A stretch of DNA of 64,000 nt from Raphanus sativus (Eukaryota > Streptophyta > Magnoliopsida > Brassicales > Brassicaceae), in NCBI RefSeq assembly GCF_000801105.2, contig NC_079515.1:14508001-14572000 (forward strand), written 5' to 3'. Under the pieces are notes generated by a model that saw only the letters and a program-made list of their open reading frames with translations, was not told the DNA's origin and did no database searches. Shown one piece after another: positions 10,071 through 21,012 of this stretch (the first letter of the stretch is position 1; the number at the start of each line of letters is the position of its first letter). The translations under genes and the position numbers were made by a program.

Positions 10071-11110
10071 CCTTATAACAGTAAGTTCCTCGGACGGTGA
10101 TAAATGCAGTTTTCTCCCGATCGTCCGGGTGCATCAAGATCTGGTTGTAGCCCGAGAAGGCATCCATGAACTTCAGCATCTCGTTGCCGGCTGTCGATTC
10201 GACTAGGCGATCGATGTTGGGCAACGGATAGCTGTCCTTAGGACATGCTTTGTTGAGATAGGCCATTTGCCGTTCTTCTTCTTAACGACCACCGGATTGG
10301 CAAGCCATTCCGGGTAACAAACTTCGGTAATCGAACCAGCGCCGAGTAGACGCTCGACTTCTTCTGCGACTGCCTTGGATCGATCCGGGCCCAACTTTCT
10401 TCTCTTCTGGCGGATGGGCTTGAAATTGGGGTCAACGTTAAGTTCGTGAGTTGTGATGGCTGTATCGATTCCTTTCATATCGGAAATTGTCCAAGCAAAT
10501 GAGGACAAGTTTTGCTTTAGAAACTCGAGGATCTTCTGTTGCATTTCGTCGGATAGAAACGCGCCCACTCGGACGGATTTGCTCGGGTCCGAGTCATCAA
10601 CCGGTATTTCTAGAACCTCTTCCTTCTGCGGACAAACTTTGCTCGCAGGGGGAGAGATTGAGTTGACAAGTGACTGGGAGCGCTGAATCTTAACCGTGGC
10701 GATCAGGAGGTCTCGTGCAGCCTGCTGGTCCCCCTTCAGAGTTTTGATCGATCCGTCGGATCCTGGAAACTTAACACACTGATGGTACGTTGATGCGATT
10801 GCTCGCATCGAATGTAACCATGGGGTGCCAAGTATAACGTGATAAGGAGCTTTGGAGCCGACCACGGAGAACTTGACCGTTCGCGTGACTCCGCATGCAT
10901 GGACCGAGAGGCGGATTATGCCGGCGATTACCTCGGAAGATCCGTTGAATCCTGTCAGGGTCCGAGTAGAGGGCTTAACGTCGTTGAGATCGATCCCCAT
11001 TTTCATGAGGGTTTCGCGAAAAATGATATCGACCTAGCTACCGGTATTGATGAGCACTTTTGTGACGTCGTACTTGTCAATGCCAAGCACGACGAGCAGA
11101 GGATCGTTGT
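10071..11110 (-). pseudogene. Protease and proximal reverse transcriptase, Tat-type
   Basis: Read from 11110 downward. The retropepsin active site, normally DTGSS, reads NTGS followed by TAG: the catalytic Asp codon at 11046-11048 is AAT, and the next Ser position is a stop (11034-11036). The frame then stays open through the protease body (VILGTPWLHSM) and the linker into RT (LLGAGSITEVCYPEWLANPVVVKKKNGKW). At about 10255-10275 roughly 25 bp encoding the R-M-C-V-D-F-x-D-L block are missing and the frame shifts. It then continues with LNKACPKDSYPLPNIDRLV and FMDAFSGYNQI to the insertion breakpoint at 10071. It cannot be functional. Confidence 0.85.
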
Positions 11111-13165
11111 GAGGGAGGTGTACGCCGAGTGTGTCATCAGACGAAAAGGTATTCGGCTGATCGTTTGCCTGCTTCTGGGGACATCGTTGGGAAGTAGTGG
11201 CTTGCCTGCGATAGTCCTTGACTGATCTAACCGAGTCGCCGCAAGGAGGTGATCCGCCCATAATGACGTTTATCCGAGGACAGGTTTGTACACGCTTTGC
11301 GCGGAGCACGTCGCGAAGGTCGCTACTCGCTTCGGCGGTATTTCTCTTCTTGCGGTTGAGGGTTGTCCGCAGATCATCGATCTTTGCGTTGAGTTTTTCT
11401 CGCAAATTGCAGTTTGGCTTTTCGGCAGACTGCTGGTGAGGGAGTTCTTGCGCCGAAGCTTTCGCGGCTCGGTTCGAGTCGATCCGTAGGCGGAGATCGG
11501 TGGAGATTGGTGTTTCCTCGGTAGTAGATTTGAGCTTTCGTTCGAGGAGGAACCGAAGGTCTGTGGTACTTTGGGAAGTTTTCATGTCGTCCTCCTCGTC
11601 GGACGAGGATCCTAGTTCGATGTCTCCTTGTGGTTGGACGCGGATCACTTCGATGCGTTGGCGATTGGCCGGCTGATCATCATCGGCTGAACCTTCTTCA
11701 TCGTCGGTCTCTCGGGTAGCCTTATCCGCGTCCTTTGGTTGTTTGTCGCTTTTACGGTTTTTGCCCGGCGATTTTCGCTGAGTTTTCTTGTCTTTGTTCC
11801 TGCTCCAGCTGTTCTCGCCCTTTTGCTTGGGTTTCGGAGGCTGGATCTTGTAATCCCCGCTTTCGATCGAGGAGAGGAACTGAGCGTAAAGGGATTTGCA
11901 CTCAGTCGTATCGTGCCCCTCTACGTCGTGATACTTGCAATGCTTTGTAAGATCGATGGACGTTTTGGTCGGTCCTGTCGCCGAATCGACTTTGGCCACG
12001 GTTCCAGCACTCGGGGCGCTGGGAGACGCATCTGGAGAATCGGTTTCTCGCTGATAAACATTCCATTTTTTGTCGCGCATGACCATAGTCGAAACAGGAG
12101 CGTTGTTCTCGTCTACGACGTAGAGGAGGCCGCCCTTTTTGTTGCCAGTATCGTTTGGTGCATGCTGGCGCGGCTCGGTCTGAGCACCCGCACTCTTGAC
12201 TGCTGCAGGCTTGGCTGCGTTCTGCTTTCGGATTGTCGCCTTGGTGTCTTCTTCCATTCGGATGAAGTTGTGAGACCTGGCGATAGCGTCAGGGAGCGAA
12301 GTCGTAGGGTTGGAATACAAGTCCTTGCGAAACTTCGAGTTGACGAGGAGAGTGTTCATCAAGGCGTCGATAGCGATTTGATCGGGGACATCGACTCTGG
12401 AGACAATCGTCTTGAACTTTTCCATGTAGTCTTTAAGGCTTTGGTCCTTTGTTTGCGCCATATTCTACAGGCTGGAAGCGGTTGCTGCTCGCTTAGTGAA
12501 CATGATGTAAGTCTTGAGGAAAACAGCCGAGAGGTCTCGGAAGCTTCGAATCGAGTTCTCGCCGAGTTGCGAGAACCAGGTTAGCGCTTGCTCATTTAGT
12601 GTTTCGACGAAGAGCTGACAGTATCCTGCGTCCTTCTCTTCGTCGGAAAGATGAGCTCTGGACATTGCTATATTGAAGGCTGTTAGATGCTCGACAGGGT
12701 CGCCACCGGGTTTGTACTCAGGGAGGCGGAGCTTTTCTATTTTGCGGAGTTGGACTCTGGTTAACTCGCTAGCGAAGAGGGAGCGCGAAGTGGAGGCAAT
12801 GACGCTGTCGATCTGAGGGGATCGTTGCTTGATGGATCTGCGAACTCATCTGTTGAAGGCTGAGTTTGAGTTCGGCGATCTCGCGAATCGTCGTCGGTTC
12901 TGCTGTCGCCGGAGTAGGGTAGGCGGCGGGAGGCCTGTTAGGGTCGGATTCGTCGACTGCATGGTCTTCTGCCGGCGTATCGAAGAGGTGGCGGCAGACG
13001 AGCTGGGATCGACTTGTCGGTCCAGTGGGAGCGGTGAGAGAAGCTACTAGGGCTGCGAGCTGCTCGTTCGTCGTTTTCCTCCGACGAGAGAAAAGGAGGA
13101 GGAGGCGGAGGCGTAAGCTCGGTTGCTTCGCCGGAAGTACCAGGGTTCGAGTCGCCAGTCGTCAT
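11111..13165 (-). pseudogene. Gag of the Tat-type element
   Basis: A possible start is the ATG at 13165 (MTTGDSNPGTSGEATE), leading into a Pro-rich and Arg-rich N-terminus that loses frame near 12940. The retrotransposon gag core is clear at 12665-12250 (ALTWFSQLGENSIRSFRDL, then TKDQSLKDYMEKFKTIVSRV). A TAG at 12465-12467 splits the core. Downstream is a long charged linker with KxKQKGENSWSRNKDKK-like basic stretches and a single C-x2/3-C-like cluster (HCKYHDVEGHDTTEC at about 11890), resembling the Tat-lineage zinc-binding motif. The linker leads directly into the protease. The plus-strand open frames over this stretch are shadows. Confidence 0.8.
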
Positions 13166-13193
13166 ATCGGTCTACGAAACGTTACTCTGATCA

Positions 13194-13211
13194 GCCCCAC
13201 GGTGGGCGCCA
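13194..13211 (-). other. Primer-binding site of the Tat-type element
   Basis: On the minus strand TGGCGCCCACCGTGGGGC starts two bases after the LTR end. This is the usual form of a tRNA-complementary site in this lineage; I do not assign the tRNA. Confidence 0.7.
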
Positions 13212-13212
13212 A

Positions 13213-13718
13213 TTGTTTGAGGTGAGTTTGGTCAACAGAAAATAAAAGAACTCAAGAGTGGGCCGAACGGAGACGTTTTATTAGAGTCAGAATAACGAGG
13301 GTACAAGAGTAAGAAAGCCGGCTAGTCGATGCTCGGAGAGCTTCTAGCCGGAAGTACAAGAGAGCGGCGAGATACAAAGAGAGTAATGGAAACCCTAATC
13401 TAGCCGCAAGTCTGTGTGTCAAAGTGGTGATGCCCTTTTCTTCTTGTCCTCAACTCCTTATATAGTCTCCTAAGTCGGTTGCTTTTAACCTAATTCGTCT
13501 CCTTTCTCGTGGGCCTTTCGGCCTGCAGGCCTGATTCAAACAACTGTTCGGCCCAATCCGTTTGGTCGCTCTCCTCGGTTCCTCGTCTTCTAGCTAAAGT
13601 AGTTACGAGCCAAGTCGCGGCTCGTCGGGATCCGGTTTCAAGCCGATCGTGCCTCAATCGATGGAAATGGGCCGCCTGTTCGCTGGGTTTTGTGGATGGT
13701 GACAATCCATCCCCAACA
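13213..13718 (-). repeat. 5' LTR of the Tat-type element
   Basis: 506 bp with TGTT...AACA ends (minus strand TGTTGGGGATGG...CTCAAACA). It abuts the PBS. The partner LTR is not in the window, so no target duplication can be confirmed. Confidence 0.8.
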
Positions 13719-13727
13719 AGGCTGCAA

Positions 13728-13850
13728 GTATATTTGATTCCCAGGAAAAGTTGAAACCAGATGGTATATTTGATTCCCAGGAAAAATTGAGACCAGATGG
13801 TTTTATGTGTGCACTTAAAAGTTGATTCCCAGGAAAAGTATAAATCTGGT
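13728..13850 (+). repeat. Short tandem repeat, ~36-bp unit
   Basis: Two adjacent units (13728-13763, 13764-13799) share GTATATTTGATTCCCAGGAA and end in ACCAGATG. A partial third copy lies at 13822-13850. It sits just outside the Tat-type LTR. The rest of 13850-14150 shows no gene. Confidence 0.75.
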
Positions 13851-14154
13851 TTAAGCAATCGCGGTGATTGACGTGACTCTTTATAGTGATTGATCCTAGA
13901 GAAAACCCCACTTGAATTTTATGTAAGAGGCAATTTGCTGGATATTCATAAGAAGCACATAAATGAAGAATATAATCATGCTACAGTGATATCTCTTTGA
14001 CTTGACAGGTTACATTCAAAATTGACAATTTACTCCTTTATAGCGCGTGCACGTGAGAAAAATGTGCAAACTGAAAAAATGCTAAAAGTAGACTATACTA
14101 TATCGAATGTAGAATGGTCACATTATCAGACACATAAATGGCTTCTAATTACAA

Positions 14155-14935
14155 TATATTTAAATCCTAAATCAAAACCATATATACTAAACCCTAAACC
14201 CAAACCATATACCCTAAACCCTAAACCTAAACTCTAAACCCAAATCGTAACCTTAAACTCATATCCAAACCATATACCCTAAACCCTAGACCCAAACTCT
14301 AAACCCAAACTCTAACCTCTAAACCCAAACCATATACCATAAACCCAAACTCTAAACCCAAACCCTAAACCCAAACCATATACCCAAATCATATACCCTA
14401 AATCCAAACACTATACCATAATTTATTCTATATTATTTACAAATATCATATAGTATAGGTAAAGACAAACAAACAAACACAAATCCATATACCCTAAACT
14501 CAAATCCTAAACCATAAACTCAAATCCTAAACCCTAAACCCAAATCTTAAACCCTAAACCCAAACCCTAAATCCTAAACCCAAACCATATACCCAAAACC
14601 CAAAACTCAAACCCTAAACCCAAAACTCAAACCCTAAACCCAAATCCTAAACTCTAAATCCATGCAACATTGTTCTATGCTATTTTCAAATATCATATAC
14701 TATAGATAAAGACAAACAAACGAACACAAATCCATATACCCTAAACTCAAATCCTAAATTCTAAACCCAAATCCTAAATCCTAAACCCAAACCCTAAATC
14801 ATAAACCCAAACCATATAACATAAACCCAAACTCTAAACCCAAATCCTAAACTCAAACTTTAAACCCAAATCCTAAACCCAAACTCTAAACCCAAACCAT
14901 ACTATACTATGATCATAAAATAGAATAGTATAGGT
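14155..14935 (+). repeat. Degenerate telomere-like (CCCTAAA) repeat tract
   Basis: About 780 bp of imperfect CCCTAAA-derived units (AAACCCTAAACCC, AAACCCAAACCATATACC), interrupted twice by a related spacer containing AAAGACAAACAAACRAACAC (14461 and 14708). The plant telomere repeat CCCTAAA is recognisable, but most units are mutated, so this is an old interstitial tract. The spacers being repeated suggests segmental amplification. Confidence 0.8.
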
Positions 14936-15479
14936 TACTCAAAAATAGTGTTCATCTTCCCAATTCAATCCATCGATTCTTCATCTTCTTAAATCCATTA
15001 AAACTACGGCGGTTTCAATCCATAATAAAAATTGGGATGGCTTCGAAAATGATTAAATAAACTACTATGCTCTTTAATCCGACCAGACTCACTTTGATTC
15101 CTTCGTTTTGATAGAATTTTAGAATCATTTGCAAAGTTTTTCACAAATTTACAGGTTTCGTGACTTTATTGCTGAAAAGAAAAATAGTGAGATAAACAAA
15201 TAGGAAGAAGAAGCGTGTGGGTTAGATAGAATAAGGGGAAAATCGCATAAAAAACCCTCAAAGTGTCACTTACTAGCACTTTAAACCTTGAAGTTTTTTC
15301 ACTAACACTTTTAACCTTCAAAGTGACATTTGTATCATAAAAAACCTTCAAATCAAAAAGTTGACCGGTTCAGCAGGTAATTTTTCGAAAATAATTATTT
15401 AATTAATAAAATAAACAAAATAAATAAATAAATAAAATCCGAAAATAAATAAAAATCGAAAAATTTAATAAAGTTTACA

Positions 15480-16330
15480 AAAAAAGGGAAAAAATCAAAA
15501 AATCAAATTAAAATTTTAGAAAATTAAACAAATATTTTAAAATTAAATAATTTTCTAAAATATTAATAAAAAATAACAAAAAATTAATAACAAATAAGAT
15601 TAAATTTAAATATAGAAGAACTAAATAAAAAGTTCACAATTTTTTTTAAAAATGGAAAATAGAAAATTCAAAATTCATTAATGACGATGATGGTTTCTCA
15701 CATAACCATTAACAATGACGATAATTGTCATATCTCCAGTGATAGTTACCAACATCATCGTTGAAAATGACAAAAAAAAATATTTTTCAAAATTTGAATT
15801 TTCATTTTTTAAATATATGAATTTTTTATTTTTCTGTTTTTAATATGATCTCATTTATTTTTTACTTTTAATTTTCTAAATATTAATTAATTTTTGATTT
15901 TTCTAGTTTTCTGATTTTTATTTAATCTATTAGTTTTATTAAATTTTACAATTTTTGTTTAGTTTTGTGATTTTTATTTAATTTTTGATTATTTTACTAA
16001 TTAAATAATATTTTAAATAATATTATAAATAATATTATTTAATAAGTAAAATAAAAAATCAGAAAATTAAACAAAAATCGTAAAATTTAATAAAAACTCA
16101 TAGATTAAATAAAAATCAGAAACCATCATTGTCACTAGTGATATATTTGAAATTGTTATTGTCCAAGATGATATGATATATTTTTGGAAAAATATTATAA
16201 TTAAAAAAACTATTTTGAATTTTCTATTTTTTTTAAAAAGTTAAACTTTTTATTCAGTTCTTCTCTATTTAAATTTAATCTTATTATTATTAAAATTTAG
16301 TCATTTTTATTTTGTTAAAATTTTAGAAAA
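15480..16330. repeat. AT-rich long inverted repeat
   Basis: The segment at about 15592-15675 (AAGATTAAATTTAAATATAG through AAAATTCAAAAT) is the inverted complement of about 16211-16284, with a few mismatches. Inner blocks also pair (GATGATGGTTTCT near 15686 with AGAAACCATCAT near 16119). The transcript would fold into a long hairpin. The flank at 15235-15360 repeats CACTTT/AAAGTG words (direct and inverted), as seen in some DNA transposon subtermini. No ORF is present. Likely a decayed foldback or MULE-type element; the class is uncertain. Confidence 0.55.
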
Positions 16331-17099
16331 TTATGGTATATCATAGCACATGGTTTATAATGGCTATGTTCTTAATTTTTTCTCTATAATGGTTATGTCT
16401 CCTAATTCCCCTTTATGTAAAAGCATTAACTGTTTATATTTTAAGCTAGATTTGTAATTTTGTATTCAGTAATCCACTTTAGTCTAATTGTTGATATATT
16501 ATTTACCCACCCCGTTACTTTTATGATATAAAATTATTTAATTGGTTTTAATATAGATATACTTAATCAAAACTGGAAGTTGAAAAGAAACATAATACTT
16601 CCATAAACTTTTATTGCAGCAAAATTGTATTGTTAGAATACCAAAAATTTATAAAATATACAATAGTTTTTTATAGTACAATTCCATAATGATTTTGTTT
16701 AATTTCTAATAAATTTTAAACTAACCAAAAGTATTATAAATATGAAAATATACCTAGAATATGTTTTTCTTATAATTGTGCGTATTTTTAGTAAATATAG
16801 ATTCTGTTAAAAAAAACTAAATTAAGCATTTGAGTTGGACCTAATTATATAACTAATATCTCAAAAATACTAATATATTTTTTCAACAAAATTTGGATTA
16901 TGTGCCACATGTTTAAAATGACAATATTAAAAATCAGTTAAATTTTTAGGAAAAAATGGAAACTGAACTCTAATATTTATATTAGTTCATCTTTCAATAT
17001 TTTCCTTTTCTTATTTAATATCTAGAAACAATTTGATAACATGTTTATTCTCCGCTTTTTTTTATGTTGTGATCACTTATTGTCACCATTTAATTTATA
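16331..17099. other. AT-rich intergenic sequence, no gene seen
   Basis: No open frame with recognisable content, no splice-consistent coding and no clear repeat ends were found. Confidence 0.6.
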
Positions 17100-18432
17100 C
17101 TAGATCTTGACCTGTGCGACCGCACATGTATTAATTTTCTATTTTAATTTTTATTTAATTATATTAAATAACGTATTTGTAATATTTGATCGTTTTGCAT
17201 TAACAAAGCTATGGATTAGTATTTGGGTACCCATTCGAATTCGGTTAAAATCTATTTGGATTTGAGATTTTTGAATTTAAAGATTCTAGCTTCATTCGGG
17301 TATTTATAAATTTTGGTTCATGTTTGGTCCAGATCTTTGCGGGTTCGGTTCAGGTTCAGATAATCTGTTTTAAATTATTTTTTAAATTTTTTAAATTTAT
17401 ATATATTTTAAGTTTCCCTAAATCTAAAAATAAAAATAAAATCATATATAAATTTGAGCAATGTAAGCCAAAGTACCTAAATTAAAAAATTAAAATAGGT
17501 TAATTTGAATATTTGGATGAAGAATAAATATATATTTTGAGTATTTTTATGTTTTGATTATTGTTTATCTATTTTAGATGTTACTTTGACTACTTTTTAT
17601 GTTTCAAATATTTTTAAAAAATTTAAATAGCTTATATCCTGAATATTAACTCTAGAAGTAGCTAACATATTCAATATATAAATATGATTCAAATACATTA
17701 TAATATCCGAAATATTTTGTTTAGATCAGGTTTGATTATGGTTCTCTAGATACCAAAATGGTAAATTCATTTGAATAATTATTTATAAATAATATTTATT
17801 TTGTCTAAGTGATAATATATATTTTAAAAATTTACTCGTGTTAAATAAATATTTAATAATATTTATAACCATAATAATTTTATAGTTTGTATTTTAATTT
17901 TATTTTGTCTTGTAAACGGTTAATTTTATTACCACTTTTTAGAATTTGATTTGTGCATCCATTCAAATGTTTTTTTTTGTGGATCAAAATTTTTATGATA
18001 ATATCTAATAAGTAATTTTATATACATGGTAAGTTAGTAAATAATTATAATAGTGCATGTAATATATCTATATTGTAAAGAAAAATAATTTGTTAACAAA
18101 AAAAAGACTACGTTAGTTGTGGGGGAGAGTGAAAGAAAATGTAATTTATATTGTTACATATTTTTTATTTATATTATTAATTTTTATAATATTAATATAG
18201 AATAGGTAAGATAAAAGATTTATATCGAATTTATTATGAGTTTAGTTAAGGATATGTTTTATTAATTTAAAAAAACATGGAAAACATATATTTAAGAGTT
18301 ATTACTTCATTAATTTTGAAAAATACAAAGATTAATTAAAAGTAGATTCATTTAATTAATTCAATGGCATTAGATTGTAAATATTTTGCAAATCTAATGA
18401 TTAATTTTAAAGTGCTTTTCTTTTTAATAAGA
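17100..18432 (-). mobile_element. Non-autonomous Helitron
   Basis: On the minus strand it begins TCTTATTAAAAAG at 18432 (A before it). It ends with a GC-rich hairpin (TGTGCGGTCGCACA, about 17113-17126) followed by GGTCAAGATCTAG, with T at 17099. The ends and the A/T insertion context fit Helitrons. The interior is AT-rich, without a Rep/helicase ORF. Confidence 0.55.
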
Positions 18433-18434
18433 TA

Positions 18435-19492
18435 CTAGATTTTGGACCCGCACGGACGCGCGGGTGTATATTTAGAATGGCTAAATGTTAAACATAAATT
18501 TTACACTTTCATATTTGTCGATTTTTGATATTGGTGTATTTTGTTCGGTTTGTTGAGTGTCTAATTATAAATTATGATGTTATATAAATATCCAGTTTTT
18601 TAGTATGAAAATATTATTGTGGGTTTTTTAATTCAGTTTTATTAAAACTTGGTTATGTAATGTATATTTTAAACTTTTAATTACAGGATTTTTTAAAATT
18701 AAAAACTAATGTAAATGTACAAAAAAATACTTATGATAATTATTTTATGAAAGCCCAACATTAAAAATTAGTTATAATTTAAAAGCAGAATCGAAGGGAA
18801 ATCTCTTAAAAGTAATTTAATGTATATTTATTAATTATTATCTAATAAGGAAAAAGAATATCCGATATGTAGAGAAAAGCACTATTTGGTGGTCAAGTTA
18901 AAAAAAAAAGATTTTTCATGATTTTGTTAGTTACTTGATTCGTTTTTTGATCAATTAATAGTTTAGATTCTGATCGCGTAGAATTAGAAAAATCTTTGTA
19001 ACTAGTAATCTAATGAAAATTGATTTACATGCTCTAAACAAATTTTGAGTGCGTAGCAATAGAAAAATCGCTTTATAGTAATTAATGTACATTAATGTAG
19101 TACATTATGACTGCGTAGAATTAGGAAAATTGGTAGGATGTAGATTTTTTTTTTAAATCATCGTAAATTTAAGACTTGTTTTGGAATATTTTGTTTTTTG
19201 GAAGGTAAGCAGTTTAATTAGGTTAGATATTATTAGCATTATTTAAGCAAGTACGATATTTTAGGAGTACAGTTCATACATATTCGAAAATAAGAAATTG
19301 ACAAAGAATAATAAATGGTTTATATTGCAAACCAAAATATTAACCATTTGAAACAAAACCAAAAGTTCATCATAAACAATTCGAAATAAAATGTTTGTCT
19401 GCATATGCATAAACAATATAATTCTCTGTTTAGAGCATGAATAAGAAATACAAATATTAATATAGTTGTGTATATATGTTTTAATAGTTAGA
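18435..19492 (-). mobile_element. Non-autonomous Helitron abutting the previous one
   Basis: Minus strand: starts TCTAACTATTAAAAC at 19492, ends with hairpin ACCCGCGCGTCCGTGCGGGT (about 18446-18465) then CCAAAATCTAG at 18435. Only TA separates it from the Helitron at 17100-18432. There is no coding capacity. Confidence 0.55.
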
Positions 19493-20087
19493 TTATAATT
19501 TTCACTAATTGCTCTGTCGTGTTTGGTTTAAAAAATCCAATCGATAGATTGGTCTAATGTAAATTAATCAAAACCAATCTATTAATATCTGACTGGGCCA
19601 TATGATAATTTGTAAGCCCAATAAAAAATAAAATGGATAAGTTAGAGATTAAAATACCACGACTTTTTTTTTTAAACTAAATGGTAAAACTACTGTGTTT
19701 TGATGGCAGTGGCATTGAATTGTAATTTTGTGCCAAACTAAGGAGACATTACTAAATTATTAATGTACTTAAATCTTAATAGATTAGATATTTACCTCCC
19801 ATATATCAAATGCAGTCATAGCTTCCAACATCTAAATTAGATATATAAATAGTCAGGTTTTTGTTCCACTATCTTATTAACTTATAAATTAGAAACGTGC
19901 AAGTATTTTGTTCTATTTTTCGTAATTTAATACATCAATTGTCAATATAGATATTGAAATTAGATAATATATAGTTTTGAATTATATTTGTATTTAATTT
20001 ATTAATATTGAAATTGTCATTTTGTAAAGTACTATAAAATTTATTGTGATTAGAAAAATATTGGTGTAAATTTTAGAATGCTTCTAA
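19493..20087. other. AT-rich intergenic sequence, no gene seen
   Basis: Nothing recognisable apart from poly-A/T runs. Confidence 0.6.
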
Positions 20088-20749
20088 GAGCATCATTATT
20101 GGGAGAACCCTTATATGATCTCTTAATTAATATATATATATATTAAAAAAAACAATAAAACATAAAAGATGCTTCCGGCGTTGAAGCGGTTTTCAAGTAG
20201 ATGTGGGTTGCGTTGATGCGGGTTGAAATCTCGAGTGAACCCCGATGAAGTTCTCCGGTGGTTTTAAACTGGTCTGGCTCCGAGGATTTGCGACGGCGGG
20301 TTAGTCTCGGTCGTGGCCTCCGGAGATGACATGCAGTGGCGACTCTCGTCGGTTTGGAAGGATCAAGTGACACATGCGTCCAAATGGGTGCGGATCGCGA
20401 CAAAGGCTTCCCGAGGTGTCAGCGGAGGTTAATTTTTTGTGGATTTGGGCTGTGGCCTATTTTCTTTCGATGTAAGGTTTGCCCAAATCTAGTATGAGCT
20501 TTTGCTTTGTAAGTTTGTTTCGTTGATGGACTTCGTCTTTGTACCTTTTAGGTCTAAGACCATTTATATAATTTCAATTTGGAAAAAAAAAAAAAAATGA
20601 GAGAAAAAAGAAGAAGAAGTTGTTGCTGCTGTGACACGTGCAGTAAGGCACGTTGTTTATGTCCCTAAAATAAAGCACACCCCTTGTGTCTTTTTACTTT
20701 TTCCTTTTTTTCTAATCCTAAGAGACCCGAGACATTGATAAACATGCTC
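20088..20749. mobile_element. PIF/Harbinger-like non-autonomous element
   Basis: The left end GAGCATCATTATTGGGAGA and the right end read inverted (GAGCATGTTTATCAATG) form imperfect terminal repeats. Blocks ending in ATCTCTTA/GGTCTCTTA lie inside each. TAA flanks both sides (20085-20087 and 20750-20752), matching the 3-bp TWA/TAA duplication of this superfamily. No transposase is present. It carries a GC-richer internal cargo (20155-20597). Confidence 0.5.
20155..20597 (+). mobile_element. Retroposon-like insert with poly-A tail (LINE 3' end?)
   Basis: A distinctly GC-richer block ends in GACCATTTATATAATTTCAA and then an A-run (20582-20596). This resembles the 3' end of plant L1 LINEs, suggesting a 5'-truncated LINE inside the Harbinger-like element. 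No clean target duplication was found. The open frame on the minus strand here is not persuasive. Confidence 0.35.
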
Positions 20750-21012
20750 TAAGGTTTCTAAAGTGTTTAAGAAAAAAAATCAATAATAAAAATAAAAACT
20801 ATAAGGTTTTACGTAAAATTTTAAACTGGTTTACAACATCATACCAAATTCTCAAACTCACCTGAAATCTATCTTATAGTAGACGCCTGGTTCTCACCAC
20901 AGTAACAACCGAGTACTGAGACAATGAGTTTGCCACCAAAAGGCATAGATAAAGAGAGACATAAAGATTAGCATGAATGTTTAGGAGAAAGGAGGTGATG
21001 ATGTGTTTCTTC

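Larger units (their letters stand above)
392..13718 (-). mobile_element. Tat-type Ty3/gypsy retrotransposon, split by a nested insertion
   Basis: Minus-strand order from 13718 downward is LTR (13213-13718), PBS, gag, protease, then the start of reverse transcriptase to 10071. The 9.6-kb element at 478-10070 interrupts it, and RT resumes at 477-392 before the gap. The RT wording around the break (AFITVRGTYCYK on one side, MPFGLKNAGATYQR on the other) is typical of the Tat/Retand/Ogre lineage. The copy is old: the protease catalytic Asp is changed, several stops are present and RT has a small deletion. Its far LTR is not visible. Confidence 0.85.

Noticed and set aside
11739..12584. 281-codon open frame on the plus strand
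   Set aside because: It is the shadow of the minus-strand gag of the Tat-type element. Its composition (Arg/Cys-rich, no domain) does not look coding.
14155..14935. CRISPR-like regular repeats
   Set aside because: Plant nuclear DNA; the units are degenerate CCCTAAA telomere-type words without fixed spacers.
20143..20403. 86-codon minus-strand frame in the retroposon-like insert
   Set aside because: Antisense to the apparent poly-A polarity and without recognisable content.
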